From: JALNZF01 sp049793155
GTDB taxonomy: Bacteria; Nitrospirota; UBA9217
Reading direction: 5' to 3'
Assembly: GCA_049793155.1 (NCBI GenBank)
Contig: JBARBN010000027.1
Location: 1 to 35,589 of the forward strand
Length of the DNA stretch: 35,589 nucleotides
The notes beneath the pieces are model-generated. The model did not search any database, had not been told where the DNA came from, and was given only the letters and a program-made list of their open reading frames with translations. Numbering within the stretch: the stretch's first letter is position 1; each line of letters starts with the position of its first letter. Shown in pieces: positions 26,544 through 34,169 of this stretch. The translations under genes and the position numbers were made by a program.

Positions 26544-26609
26544 GGCAGAAAACAGAGAGCAAAGAAGAGGGAGTGGGAACTATTCCTTTTCACCCGTCGC
26601 CCATCCGCT
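26544..26609. repeat. Heptad element G between paaK and the amidohydrolase
   Basis: Left part 26544-26578 divides into GGCAGAA, AACAGAG, AGCAAAG, AAGAGGG, AGTGGGA. The right part, about 26582-26609 read on the other strand, divides into AGCGGAT, GGGCGAC, GGGTGAA, AAGGAAT. The two halves share the rule and the strand asymmetry but pair poorly. It fills the paaK-amidohydrolase gap. Confidence 0.5.
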
Positions 26610-26627
26610 ATGTCCTCTGTGCATTTT

Positions 26628-27437
26628 ATGAAATACATCGACTTCCACACCCATGTCTTTCCGGACAAGATCGCCAAGGCTGCAATTGACGCGCTTGCCT
26701 CGGAGTCCGGCACCTATCGCCCCCGGACAGACGGGACCCTGCAGGGCCTGCTCGACTCAATGAAACGGGCGGACATCTCCGCGAGCCTGGTGGCGAACAT
26801 CGTGACCAAATCGACGCAGCTTTATCCGGTCCTTGAATTCTGCAAGCAGATCAAGAGCGACAGCGTCCATCCGCTAGTCTCATTTCATCCCACCAATGAT
26901 CCGGATGACGTTGAGGATATGCTGGGCGAAGCCCAGCGGGCGGGCATCCGCGGAGTCAAGCTTCACCCCATGTACCAGCGTTTTTTCATCGACAGCAAAC
27001 ATATGTACGGTTTTTATGAACTCATCGCCAGCTTCGGCTTCTATATCATATTCCACACCGGATACGATATCGCCTTCCCTGATAATACCCAGGCGGATGT
27101 GGAGCGCGTAAAAAAAGTGGCCGATTGGTTCAAGGACCTTACCATCGTATGCACGCATGTCGGGGGATGGAGGCAATGGGACCGGATCCGTTGTCTCAGC
27201 GATTGCAAGAATGTCTATACTGAGACCTCGATGACCTTGAGCGAAGTAAGCGACGAAGAGTTCATCCGGCTCATCGGACACTTCGATGAGGACCGGGTCC
27301 TGTTCGGGAGCGACAGCCCCTGGACGGACCAGAAAGAAATGCTGGAGCGGACACTTCATTTGAAGATAGCGGACAGGGCGAAAGAGAAGATGCTGTATAC
27401 GAATGCCGCCGTTCTCCTTGGCTTGAATAAGCCGTGA
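26628..27437 (+). CDS. Amidohydrolase-family metal-dependent hydrolase (amidohydrolase 2 type)
   Basis: 269 residues, TIM-barrel hydrolase of the PF04909 type. Metal and active-site motifs in order: DFHTHVFP at the N-terminus (HxH), SFHPTND, GVKLHPMYQRF, IIFHTGYD, CTHVGGW, and the late aspartate in LFGSDSPWTD. Members catalyse hydrolysis or decarboxylation of cyclic or aromatic acids; the substrate here is unknown. Its place between paaK and IorAB suggests an aryl-acid or amino-acid-derived compound. The ATG at 26628 starts directly at the first motif; an ATG six codons earlier (26610) is possible. Neither has a clear ribosome site. Confidence 0.85.
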   Translation: MKYIDFHTHVFPDKIAKAAIDALASESGTYRPRTDGTLQGLLDSMKRADISASLVANIVTKSTQLYPVLEFCKQIKSDSVHPLVSFHPTNDPDDVEDMLGEAQRAGIRGVKLHPMYQRFFIDSKHMYGFYELIASFGFYIIFHTGYDIAFPDNTQADVERVKKVADWFKDLTIVCTHVGGWRQWDRIRCLSDCKNVYTETSMTLSEVSDEEFIRLIGHFDEDRVLFGSDSPWTDQKEMLERTLHLKIADRAKEKMLYTNAAVLLGLNKP

Positions 27438-27579
27438 GAGATCCTCATGTTAAAAAGTATCGAATTATCCCATGCTTTCTTATCGAAGGGAGAATAGGGC
27501 GGTTCGTTATCGATTCATTGCGTACACTTCTCATCGATGATCGACGGCGCGAACCTTGAACGAGCCCTGAAATTACGTC

Positions 27580-28293
27580 ATGAAAAAAATTGTGATAGCA
27601 GAGAACATTAACGCCGTCCTGAGAAAGAAGAACAGTTTCCTGGACCGGGCGGATATGCGTGTCTTCATCGCGGCTACAACTGACGAGGTGCTGCGGATCC
27701 ATCGGACAGTCCGCGCGGACCTGATCATACTCCCTCTCGATATGCCCGGAATGAATAGTGAGGAGCTCTGCTCCCTCCTCAGGCAGGATGCAGAACAGGG
27801 TCCGGTCCCCATCATCGTGATCTGTGCGCACACCCGGAGAGCGATCGAAAAAAGCGCACGCTGCGGTGCAGATGCGGTCATGACCCGGCCGATCAAGTCC
27901 GCTCAGCTTTTGGCGCAGGCAAAAACGCTTCTGAACCTGTCCTGGCGGGAAACATACCGGGTGCTCCTCAACGTCGCCGTTGACGGGAAGACCAGCGACA
28001 GTCATTTTGTCTGCAACTCTCTGGATATCAGTCTTGATGGGATGCTTATTGAAACTGCCCAGATCTTTGATCTGGGAGATCGGCTCTCCTGCTCGTTCTT
28101 TCTTCCCGATATGACACAGCTCCAGATCGCGGGAGAAATCGTCAGGACCGTTCAACCGGCTCCGGGAGTTGATGCTCATTGGTATGGAGTGCACTTCCTG
28201 GAAATTTCTGACGATACAGAAAAGTCCCTAGAGGCATTTATAGATGCCACTGCATCCAAACCAGGTTTGCGCTCCGGCGAACAGCGTGACTAG
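27580..28293 (+). CDS. Receiver-like domain fused to a PilZ domain
   Basis: 237 residues. Residues 1-120 look like a response-regulator receiver: KKIVIAE start, LIILPLDMPGMN, VICAHT and the conserved lysine in RPIKSAQL. But the phosphoacceptor Asp position (normally LLDLxMPG) is Pro, and the acidic pair near the N-terminus is reduced to one Glu, so phosphorylation is unlikely. Residues about 125-225 are a PilZ domain with RxxxR (RETYR) and DxSxxG (DISLDG), both needed to bind cyclic di-GMP. It may be a c-di-GMP-responsive adaptor. The start has no clear ribosome site; three TATCGA(A/T) boxes lie upstream. It stands at the end of the plus-strand series, facing iorB. Confidence 0.85.
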   Translation: MKKIVIAENINAVLRKKNSFLDRADMRVFIAATTDEVLRIHRTVRADLIILPLDMPGMNSEELCSLLRQDAEQGPVPIIVICAHTRRAIEKSARCGADAVMTRPIKSAQLLAQAKTLLNLSWRETYRVLLNVAVDGKTSDSHFVCNSLDISLDGMLIETAQIFDLGDRLSCSFFLPDMTQLQIAGEIVRTVQPAPGVDAHWYGVHFLEISDDTEKSLEAFIDATASKPGLRSGEQRD

Positions 28294-28446
28294 CCGATCC
28301 GAATACCGCGTCTGTATCAGAAATGGTCGTGGGAAGGTCTATCACCAAATCTTCATGCAGAACACCGTTGACATCCTGATCGAAGCGGGGGTATGAACCG
28401 AAGATCGTAGGGATGGAGCGAAGATCAGATACACCAGCACCAGAGT

Positions 28447-29025
28447 TTACTTCCCGTGCGCCCTGCCTGCCGCAAAAGCCTTCTGATTTATCTCAAGCGC
28501 TTTTTTGGGAACCGTGTTCTTGATCGCTTCGAGGATGACCGGCTCCTTGAGCGGCAAAAAAGTGAGCGCCGCACCGAGCAGCACGAGATTGAGCGTGCGC
28601 TTGTCACCGGCTGCGACCGCGAGCTGCGTCCCGTCAAAAGGTATGACGGTCTTGATGCGGTCCTTGATGAGCGTATTGATATCGGCCGGATATTTTTCCA
28701 CTCCGATGGAAACGCCGATCGTACCGATGGACCGGGTATTGTAAACGACCACGCCGTCGTCCTTAAGGAAATGGAGATACCGTGCGGTTTCGAGGGGCTC
28801 GAACCCGATCAGCAGGTCGGCCTCACCCTCGCTCACGATCGGTGAGAAGACCTTGTCACCGAACCGCACCTGCGAAAGCACGCTGCCGCCGCGTTGGGCC
28901 ATGCCATGAACTTCGCTCTGCTTTACATCGAGACCCGTGAGGAGCGCCGCCTCCGCAATGACCTTGCTCGTCAGGAGCACGCCCTGTCCCCCCACACCGC
29001 TGATGAGAATATTAAAAACATTCAC
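28447..29025 (-). CDS. iorB: Indolepyruvate ferredoxin oxidoreductase, beta subunit
   Basis: 192 residues. The gamma-like catalytic partner of IorA: ISGVGGQGVLLTSKVIAEAA at the N-terminus (the GxGGQG motif), EVHGMAQRGGSVLSQVRFG, and the later LVLLGAAL. With IorA it oxidatively decarboxylates arylpyruvates to arylacetyl-CoA, passing electrons to ferredoxin, or runs in reverse as a CoA-ester carboxylase. GTG at 29025 is chosen because AAGGG stands about 8 nt upstream; a longer frame to 29052 would have no ribosome site. It follows iorA with element E filling the 141-nt gap. Confidence 0.93.
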   Translation of the reverse strand: MNVFNILISGVGGQGVLLTSKVIAEAALLTGLDVKQSEVHGMAQRGGSVLSQVRFGDKVFSPIVSEGEADLLIGFEPLETARYLHFLKDDGVVVYNTRSIGTIGVSIGVEKYPADINTLIKDRIKTVIPFDGTQLAVAAGDKRTLNLVLLGAALTFLPLKEPVILEAIKNTVPKKALEINQKAFAAGRAHGK

Positions 29026-29048
29026 GATATAACCCTTTCGAGAATCCA

Positions 29049-29149
29049 CCACAGAGACGCAGAGAGAAAATTAAGAATCATAACATGTTTTGTCTTGAAC
29101 CGTTATTCCCTGCTGTTCCGCTTTTCTCTGTGTCCCCGCGTCTCCGTGG
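29049..29149. repeat. Heptad inverted-repeat element E (3 + 4 heptads)
   Basis: Right arm 29122-29149, read on the minus strand, divides exactly into CCACGGA, GACGCGG, GGACACA, GAGAAAA. Left arm 29049-29070 reads CCACAGA, GACGCAG, then AGAGAAAA. The arms match with one heptad missing on the left and a few substitutions. The centre is about 50 nt. It fills the iorA-iorB gap. Confidence 0.65.
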
Positions 29150-29166
29150 TAAAATAAGGTTCAGCA

Positions 29167-30915
29167 TTATGTCGTTTTCATCGACCCCGTGGTGCAGAGC
29201 TGGGCGCAGATGCCGCAGCCGTTGCAAAGAAGCGGATCGATCTCCACAAAACCCGTCTTGCCTTCGGGCGTGAAGGACAGGGCAATGCACCCCGCCTTGA
29301 GACACATCTTGCACCCCGTGCAGGTCTTTCGCTCCACTGCGTAGGCCTTCTTGGTGACACGATAGCGCAGCACGCAGGGCTGGTTGGAAATGAGCACCGT
29401 CGGACCTCTTTCCGCGAGTTCTTCCTTCATGATCTTCTCGAGGCCCTTGATATTGTAGGCATCGATCTCACGCACCCGCTTCGCGCCGATGGCCTGGCAG
29501 AGCTTCGAGATATCGAGGCGGGGCGCTTCTGTCCCCCGTGCGTTGCGACCCGTGCCGGCGTGCTCCTGTCCGCCGGTCATGCCGGTCGTGTCATTGTTCA
29601 TGATGATCACAATGGCGTCGCCGCCGTTGTAGACCATGTTGATCAGACCGGTGATACCGGAATGAAGGAACGTGGAGTCGCCGATCACGGCCACGGGCTT
29701 CTGCTGCTGCACGCCCTTCAGCGCCAGGCCCCGAGCGATACCGTGGGCGGCCGAAATGCTGGCGCCCATGCAGATGCACGTGTGCATGGACGAGAACGGC
29801 GGCAGCGCGCCGAGCGTATAGCAGCCGATATCGCCCGACACGAAAAGCTTCAGCTTTGCGATGACCGTATAAAGGCCGCGATGGGAACATCCGGGGCAGA
29901 ACGTGGGCGGCCTCATGATCAGGCCGGCCGGCGGGGCCTTGCAGAGGAGCGGCTTTCCCGTGACTGCATCGCGGACCAGGCGGGACGAAAGCTCGCCACA
30001 GACCGGGAACGCGGTCTTGCCGAAATGTACGGCGATCCCCATGGCCTTGACCTGCTCCTCAATGAATCCGTCGAGTTCCTCGACGATCGCAAGTTTTTTG
30101 ACCGTTGCGGCGAAGTCGCGGATCTTCTTTTCCGGAAGAGGATAGGTCACACCGAGCTTCAGGACCGGCGCATCGGGGAAGGCCTCGCGTACGTACTGAA
30201 ATGCGATGCCGTTCGCGATAAAACCGACTTCACCGCTGCCGCTGATCACCTGGTTCATTGCCGAGCTCTCGGCCCACTCTTTGAGCCGGCCGAGCCGCTC
30301 CTCCACGATCAGGTGGCGCTTCTTTGCGTTGGCGGGAAGCATCACATACTTCGGCACGTCCCGCGCCAGGTCGCGGTCCTTCACCGTAATGGGATCCGCG
30401 GTCTCAACCACGCTCTTGCAGTGGGAGATGCGGGTTGTTGTCCTGAGGATCACCGGCGTATCAAAGGTCTCGGAAAGCTCAAAGGCCTGCCGAACATAAT
30501 CCCGCGCCTCGGCCGAGTCAGCCGGCTCCAGGCAGAGGACCTTTGCCATGCGTGCGTAGTGGCGCGTGTCTTGCTCGTTCTGGGAACTGAACATGCCGGG
30601 ATCATCGGCAACCATGAGTACGAGCCCGGCATTAACGCCCGTGTACGCTGCCGTCATGAGCGGGTCCGCAGCCACGTTCACGCCCACGTGCTTCATGCAC
30701 GCGAGGGACCGCACGCCGGACAGGGCGCCTCCGATGGCGACCTCCAGGGCCACCTTCTCATTCACGGACCACTCGGCATGAATGCCTTGTTCACGGGAAA
30801 GTGTCTCAAGCACTTCGGTACTCGGCGTACCGGGATAGGCCGCCGCGAGCTTGCCGCCCGCTTCGATGAACCCCCGCGCGATGGCTTCGTTACCGGATAG
30901 AATAGCTTTTTTCAA
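29167..30915 (-). CDS. iorA: Indolepyruvate ferredoxin oxidoreductase, alpha subunit
   Basis: About 582 residues. Domain I binds the pyruvate end (SGNEAIARGFIEAGG; NEKVALEVAIGGALSG; SSQNEQDTRHYARMAK). The thiamine-diphosphate domain is at about 355-470 (CPGCSHRGLY, GDIGCYTLGALPP, GDSTFLHSGITGL). A C-terminal ferredoxin domain carries two 4Fe-4S sites: CTGCKMC with GC, and CNGCGICAQLC. Catalyses arylpyruvate + CoA + oxidised ferredoxin to arylacetyl-CoA + CO2. Start: the frame allows GTG at 30921, but GAGG would then be one base away; TTG at 30915 puts GAGG 7 nt upstream and is preferred. Downstream of paaK copy 2, with element F between. Confidence 0.94.
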   Translation of the reverse strand: MKKAILSGNEAIARGFIEAGGKLAAAYPGTPSTEVLETLSREQGIHAEWSVNEKVALEVAIGGALSGVRSLACMKHVGVNVAADPLMTAAYTGVNAGLVLMVADDPGMFSSQNEQDTRHYARMAKVLCLEPADSAEARDYVRQAFELSETFDTPVILRTTTRISHCKSVVETADPITVKDRDLARDVPKYVMLPANAKKRHLIVEERLGRLKEWAESSAMNQVISGSGEVGFIANGIAFQYVREAFPDAPVLKLGVTYPLPEKKIRDFAATVKKLAIVEELDGFIEEQVKAMGIAVHFGKTAFPVCGELSSRLVRDAVTGKPLLCKAPPAGLIMRPPTFCPGCSHRGLYTVIAKLKLFVSGDIGCYTLGALPPFSSMHTCICMGASISAAHGIARGLALKGVQQQKPVAVIGDSTFLHSGITGLINMVYNGGDAIVIIMNNDTTGMTGGQEHAGTGRNARGTEAPRLDISKLCQAIGAKRVREIDAYNIKGLEKIMKEELAERGPTVLISNQPCVLRYRVTKKAYAVERKTCTGCKMCLKAGCIALSFTPEGKTGFVEIDPLLCNGCGICAQLCTTGSMKTT

Positions 30916-30936
30916 AACCACACCTCAAAAATTGTC

Positions 30937-31041
30937 TCTCGCAAAGACGCAAAGATCGCAAAGGAGGTCAAAATCTTAATGCTTGGCTTACAACCGAGGA
31001 TTTATTCCGCCTTTCTTGGCGAACTTTGCGCCTTCGCGAGA
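30937..31041. repeat. Octamer-type inverted-repeat element F
   Basis: Left arm 30937-30967 repeats CGCAAAGA / CGCAAAGAT / CGCAAAGG after TCT. Right arm 31007-31041, read on the other strand, gives CGCGAAGG / CGCAAAGTT / CGCCAAGA after TCT, so the arms are imperfect inverted copies of about 30 nt. The period is 8-9 rather than 7. It fills the paaK copy 2 - iorA gap. Confidence 0.6.
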
Positions 31042-31057
31042 AAAAGGTCTTTCGTCT

Positions 31058-32401
31058 TTATTTCGGTCTGTTGTCGATGACTCGTTTGGCCTTGCCTTCG
31101 CTCCGCTGGATCGCACCGGGAGGCACCAGCGTCACCTCGGTATTCACGCCGATGATGTCCTTGACGTTCTTCTGGATGTCGCGCTTGATCTTGATGAGGT
31201 CCTCTTCTTCCTGCGCAAAGGACTTCAGATCGGTGGTAAGCACTTTGGCCGCCAGTTTCTCCATGCACTCGGCGGTCACCTCGACACGCACGTTCATCAC
31301 GTCCATCCTGCCCTTCCGGTCAACTTCGATGATATAATGCGGGGCAATGTCTTTGGTGCGGAGCAACACGGATTCCACCTGGGACGGGAACACGTTCACT
31401 CCCCGGATGATCAGCATATCATCGGCCCGCCCCCTGACCCGTCGCATGCGGACCAGTGTCCTGCCGCAGACGCACTTCTCGGCATTGAGGCTCGTGATGT
31501 CGCCTGTTCGATAGCGGATGAGCGGCATGGCCTCGCGCGACATGCTCGTGATCACGAGCTCGCCTTCCTGGCCATAAGGGAGCGGTTCGCCCGTCTCCGG
31601 GTTGATGATCTCGGGATAGAAGTGGTCTTCGTTGATGTGGAGGCCGCTCTGCGCCTCGATGCATTCCGAGGAAACACCCGGTCCGATGATCTCCGAGAGG
31701 CCGTAGATGTCTATGGCCCTGATCCTGAGCCGTTCTTCGACTTCGCGCCGCATCTCCTCGGTCCAGGGCTCGGCGCCGAACAGCCCAACGCGCAGTTTGA
31801 TCGTATCGAGATTGATCTTCATCTCGCAGGCAACATCATAGATGTAGAGAGCAAAGGAAGGTGTCGAGCAGATCGCCGTGCTGCCGAAATCCTGCAGGAG
31901 CATGATCTGCTTTTGAGTATTGCCGCCGGAGATCGGGATAACGGCGGCACCAACGCGTTCCGCGCCGTAGTGCGCACCCAGACCGCCGGTGAACAGACCG
32001 TAGCCATAGGCATTCTGGACCACGTCCTTGCTCGTGACGCCGGCACAGGTAAAGGTCCGCGCCATCACGTCTGCCCAGAGATTGATGTCGTTCCGGTTGT
32101 AGGCCACGACCGTCGGCTTGCCGGTCGTTCCTGACGACGCATGAATGCGCACGATGTTTTCCAGCGGTTCGGCAAAGAGGCCGTAGGGATAGTTGTCACG
32201 AAGGTCGGCTTTCTTCGTGAAGGGAAGTTTGACGATATCCTGAATGTTATCGATGTCGGCGGGTTTGAGGCCCTTGTCATCAAACTTCTTTTTATAGAAA
32301 GGAACTCTGGCATAGACGCGCTCGCAGACCTTTTTAAGCCGCTGGCTCTGCAGCTTCGCAAGTTCCGGTCGTGACAGCGATTCTTCGGCATTCCAGGGCA
32401 T
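31058..32401 (-). CDS. paaK: Phenylacetate-CoA ligase (PaaK family), copy 2
   Basis: 447 residues. Same architecture as copy 1: HASSGTTGKPTVVAYN loop, AHYGAERVGAAVIPIS, DIYGLSEIIGPGVSSEC, RYRTGDIT, GRADDMLIIRGVNVFPSQ, and a C-terminal RSEGKAKRV with the probable catalytic lysine. By eye it is somewhat over half identical to copy 1, so this is an older duplication than the livK pair. The ATG at 32401 has AAGGAG upstream; the longer frame to 32494 would cross its own promoter. It reads into iorA, so ligase and oxidoreductase are likely co-transcribed. It shares a divergent regulatory region with the thioesterase gene. Confidence 0.94.
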   Translation of the reverse strand: MPWNAEESLSRPELAKLQSQRLKKVCERVYARVPFYKKKFDDKGLKPADIDNIQDIVKLPFTKKADLRDNYPYGLFAEPLENIVRIHASSGTTGKPTVVAYNRNDINLWADVMARTFTCAGVTSKDVVQNAYGYGLFTGGLGAHYGAERVGAAVIPISGGNTQKQIMLLQDFGSTAICSTPSFALYIYDVACEMKINLDTIKLRVGLFGAEPWTEEMRREVEERLRIRAIDIYGLSEIIGPGVSSECIEAQSGLHINEDHFYPEIINPETGEPLPYGQEGELVITSMSREAMPLIRYRTGDITSLNAEKCVCGRTLVRMRRVRGRADDMLIIRGVNVFPSQVESVLLRTKDIAPHYIIEVDRKGRMDVMNVRVEVTAECMEKLAAKVLTTDLKSFAQEEEDLIKIKRDIQKNVKDIIGVNTEVTLVPPGAIQRSEGKAKRVIDNRPK

Positions 32402-32461
32402 GGGCGCTCCTTGAGGGTGGATTCCGGTCCGAAAAAGGGGGATTTGCTTTGAAACGGGGCT

Positions 32462-32491
32462 ATTATAAACCAGAACGCAAGGATTTGTAAA
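32462..32491 (-). promoter_or_regulatory. Sigma-70 promoter of paaK2-iorA-iorB
   Basis: On the minus strand TTTACA (32491-32486), 18-nt spacer, TATAAT (32467-32462). The -35 overlaps an inverted repeat GGATTT-9-AAATCC (32481-32501) that could bind a repressor. Confidence 0.7.
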
Positions 32492-32511
32492 CAAAAAATC
32501 CGTATTATCTC

Positions 32512-32540
32512 TTGGATAACTTGGGGCATTTTGCTATAAT
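32512..32540 (+). promoter_or_regulatory. Sigma-70 promoter of the thioesterase gene
   Basis: TTGGAT (32512-32517), 17-nt spacer, perfect TATAAT (32535-32540). Divergent from the paaK2 promoter, about 20 nt between their -35 boxes. Confidence 0.8.
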
Positions 32541-32573
32541 GGCGGCGGCAGGGGTCAAAGGAGAGGACGATCA

Positions 32574-32981
32574 ATGGATACACTGAAGAGATTTGTGGAG
32601 CATGACCGTTACGCAAAGCATCTTGGCATTGAGATGCTGGAATACGGTCAGGGCAAGGCAAAGGCGAGGATGGAGGTGAAGCCGCATCACCTGAACAGCG
32701 CGGGGATGCTGCACGGAGGCGCTATCTTCTCGCTTGCTGACGCCGTTTTTTCCGCGGCCTCCAATTCGCACGCAACCCTTGCCGTGGCCATTAATGTGAG
32801 TATTTCGTTCTTTAAAGCCGTAAAAAGCGGCGCCCTGACAGCGTCGGCTGAAGAGGTGTCGTTCAACCCCAAAATCGCGACCTATCTTATCAACGTGCAC
32901 GATGATGCAGGGAACAAGATCGCCTTGTTCCAGGGCACGGTGTACCGGAAGAAGGATGCTATCGCTGATGTCATAAGATGA
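32574..32981 (+). CDS. PaaI-type hotdog thioesterase
   Basis: 135 residues, one hotdog domain. The PaaI-family motif HGGAIFSLADAVFSAA is present, with the catalytic aspartate in LADA and the substrate-pocket HGG; the N-terminus includes HLGIEMLEYGQGKAKARM. PaaI thioesterases hydrolyse aryl-CoA esters, often to free CoA when the pathway stalls. Its divergent placement to paaK2-iorAB supports that role. AAAGGAG stands upstream of the ATG. Confidence 0.88.
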   Translation: MDTLKRFVEHDRYAKHLGIEMLEYGQGKAKARMEVKPHHLNSAGMLHGGAIFSLADAVFSAASNSHATLAVAINVSISFFKAVKSGALTASAEEVSFNPKIATYLINVHDDAGNKIALFQGTVYRKKDAIADVIR

Positions 32982-33068
32982 TGTCTCTGTGTGGCAAACA
33001 TACTTCATCTGCTGTACAATTAGGACAGACCGAACTCATGAGTGTGGTTCCTCTCATAATAGTCATTC

Positions 33069-33530
33069 GTGGTGAACATAACTATGGATATCCCCTTCGT
33101 GTGCTTCAATAGAAAAAGTCTCGAAACAATTTTACCTCATAGAGGGGCGGCCCTCAGAAAAATTGATGGTGTCTTTTATAGCGCGAATACACCCGATATG
33201 TTGACGGGACTGAAGGAACTTCGCGATGACGACCCGGATATTGAAGGCCATTTTCCCGGAGCCCCAACGTATCCCGGCTATGCCCAGGACGAATTTGTCT
33301 GTCTTGTTGCCGCAGCGCTTATTCCGATCGCGCTCGAAGATCTAAAAACTGGTCCTCGCGTTGTTCAGAAGATCGTGCGGTATAAAAAAAATGCGGCGCC
33401 CGGCGACACGCTGATTGCAAAAGTTAAACTTGACGGAAGGCGGTCCAGGTTTGTTATGTTTTCAGCCGAGATAAGGAATCAGGACAACGAGATAATTGCT
33501 GAGTACGAAAAAATCATCGGGGCTATATAA
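33069..33530 (+). CDS. FabZ-like hotdog-fold protein
   Basis: 153 residues. The N-terminal half has ETILPHRGAALRKIDGV and then GHFPGAPTYPGYAQDEF, matching the 3-hydroxyacyl-ACP dehydratase FabZ motif with its catalytic His (GHFPG) and Glu (QDE). Conservation falls off afterwards. It might dehydrate a hydroxyacyl thioester or act as a related hydratase; it is not beside other fatty-acid genes, so it is probably not the housekeeping FabZ. GTG at 33069 is given; ATG at 33084 is also possible, and neither has a clear ribosome site. Base composition is more AT-rich than its neighbours. Confidence 0.7.
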   Translation: MVNITMDIPFVCFNRKSLETILPHRGAALRKIDGVFYSANTPDMLTGLKELRDDDPDIEGHFPGAPTYPGYAQDEFVCLVAAALIPIALEDLKTGPRVVQKIVRYKKNAAPGDTLIAKVKLDGRRSRFVMFSAEIRNQDNEIIAEYEKIIGAI

Positions 33531-33606
33531 AAGGGTATCAACTGGATTGGCAGCGATTCCCGTGTCGAAAATTTAAAAATCGGACGATATGAAGAGGTAA
33601 TGCTTT

Positions 33607-34017
33607 ATGACTGAAGACAGGAGGAAAGGGTCATCGACCTCCGGTTCTCCGGAAGAGAGTACTAAAATAAGACGCGAAAGAAGATATGACGTTCCCGATG
33701 CCTACCAGCAGGATATCAGACTGCAGGTAAAGAAGGGCAATGGCTTCGTGCCTGCGATTCTTGCCAACGTCAGCCGCAATGGCATTCTCTTCGAGTGTCC
33801 CGTACCGTTCAGCAAGGGACTGCAGACAGAATGCATCATATCGGTTTCCTCGTTGCGTTCCAGAGAAATATCATTCGTTGTTGAGGTCAGGTATTGCCAC
33901 TCGGACAATGGCTCCCATGTTACGGGCGCTTCTATCGTTTCGATTTCAGATGAAGTCTGGTTTGGTGTTTTCGTTGAAGTGCACGCCTTGACCGTACTCC
34001 GCAAAGGCCTCTCTTAA
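33607..34017 (+). CDS. PilZ-domain protein
   Basis: 136 residues. A polar N-terminal tail (1-22), then PilZ with the RxxxR motif in RRERRYDVP and NxSxxG in NVSRNGILFE, so cyclic di-GMP binding is expected. No other domain. AGAGG precedes the ATG. It is the second PilZ protein in 6 kb. Likely cytoplasmic; the partner is unknown. Confidence 0.82.
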   Translation: MTEDRRKGSSTSGSPEESTKIRRERRYDVPDAYQQDIRLQVKKGNGFVPAILANVSRNGILFECPVPFSKGLQTECIISVSSLRSREISFVVEVRYCHSDNGSHVTGASIVSISDEVWFGVFVEVHALTVLRKGLS

Positions 34018-34134
34018 CGGCCATACTGAAGCAAACCCCACGCTTCATTGAGCCTCTAAAGCGTTCGGAATAACAACCGCTCCCTTCATCTCCCGGAAAC
34101 CCTGTTCCTTCACAGCCCTCGTGAAAATTTCACG

Positions 34135-34162
34135 TTGCCATTTTCTGAAGAAATGCTATAGT
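34135..34162 (+). promoter_or_regulatory. Sigma-70 promoter giving a leaderless or near-leaderless MFS transcript
   Basis: TTGCCA (34135-34140), 16-nt spacer, TATAGT (34157-34162), only 7 nt before the ATG at 34170. No ribosome-binding sequence lies between. Confidence 0.55.
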
Positions 34163-34169
34163 TCCTGCC

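Noticed and set aside
29560..30900. 446-codon plus-strand frame inside iorA
   Set aside because: Antisense shadow caused by high GC third positions in iorA.
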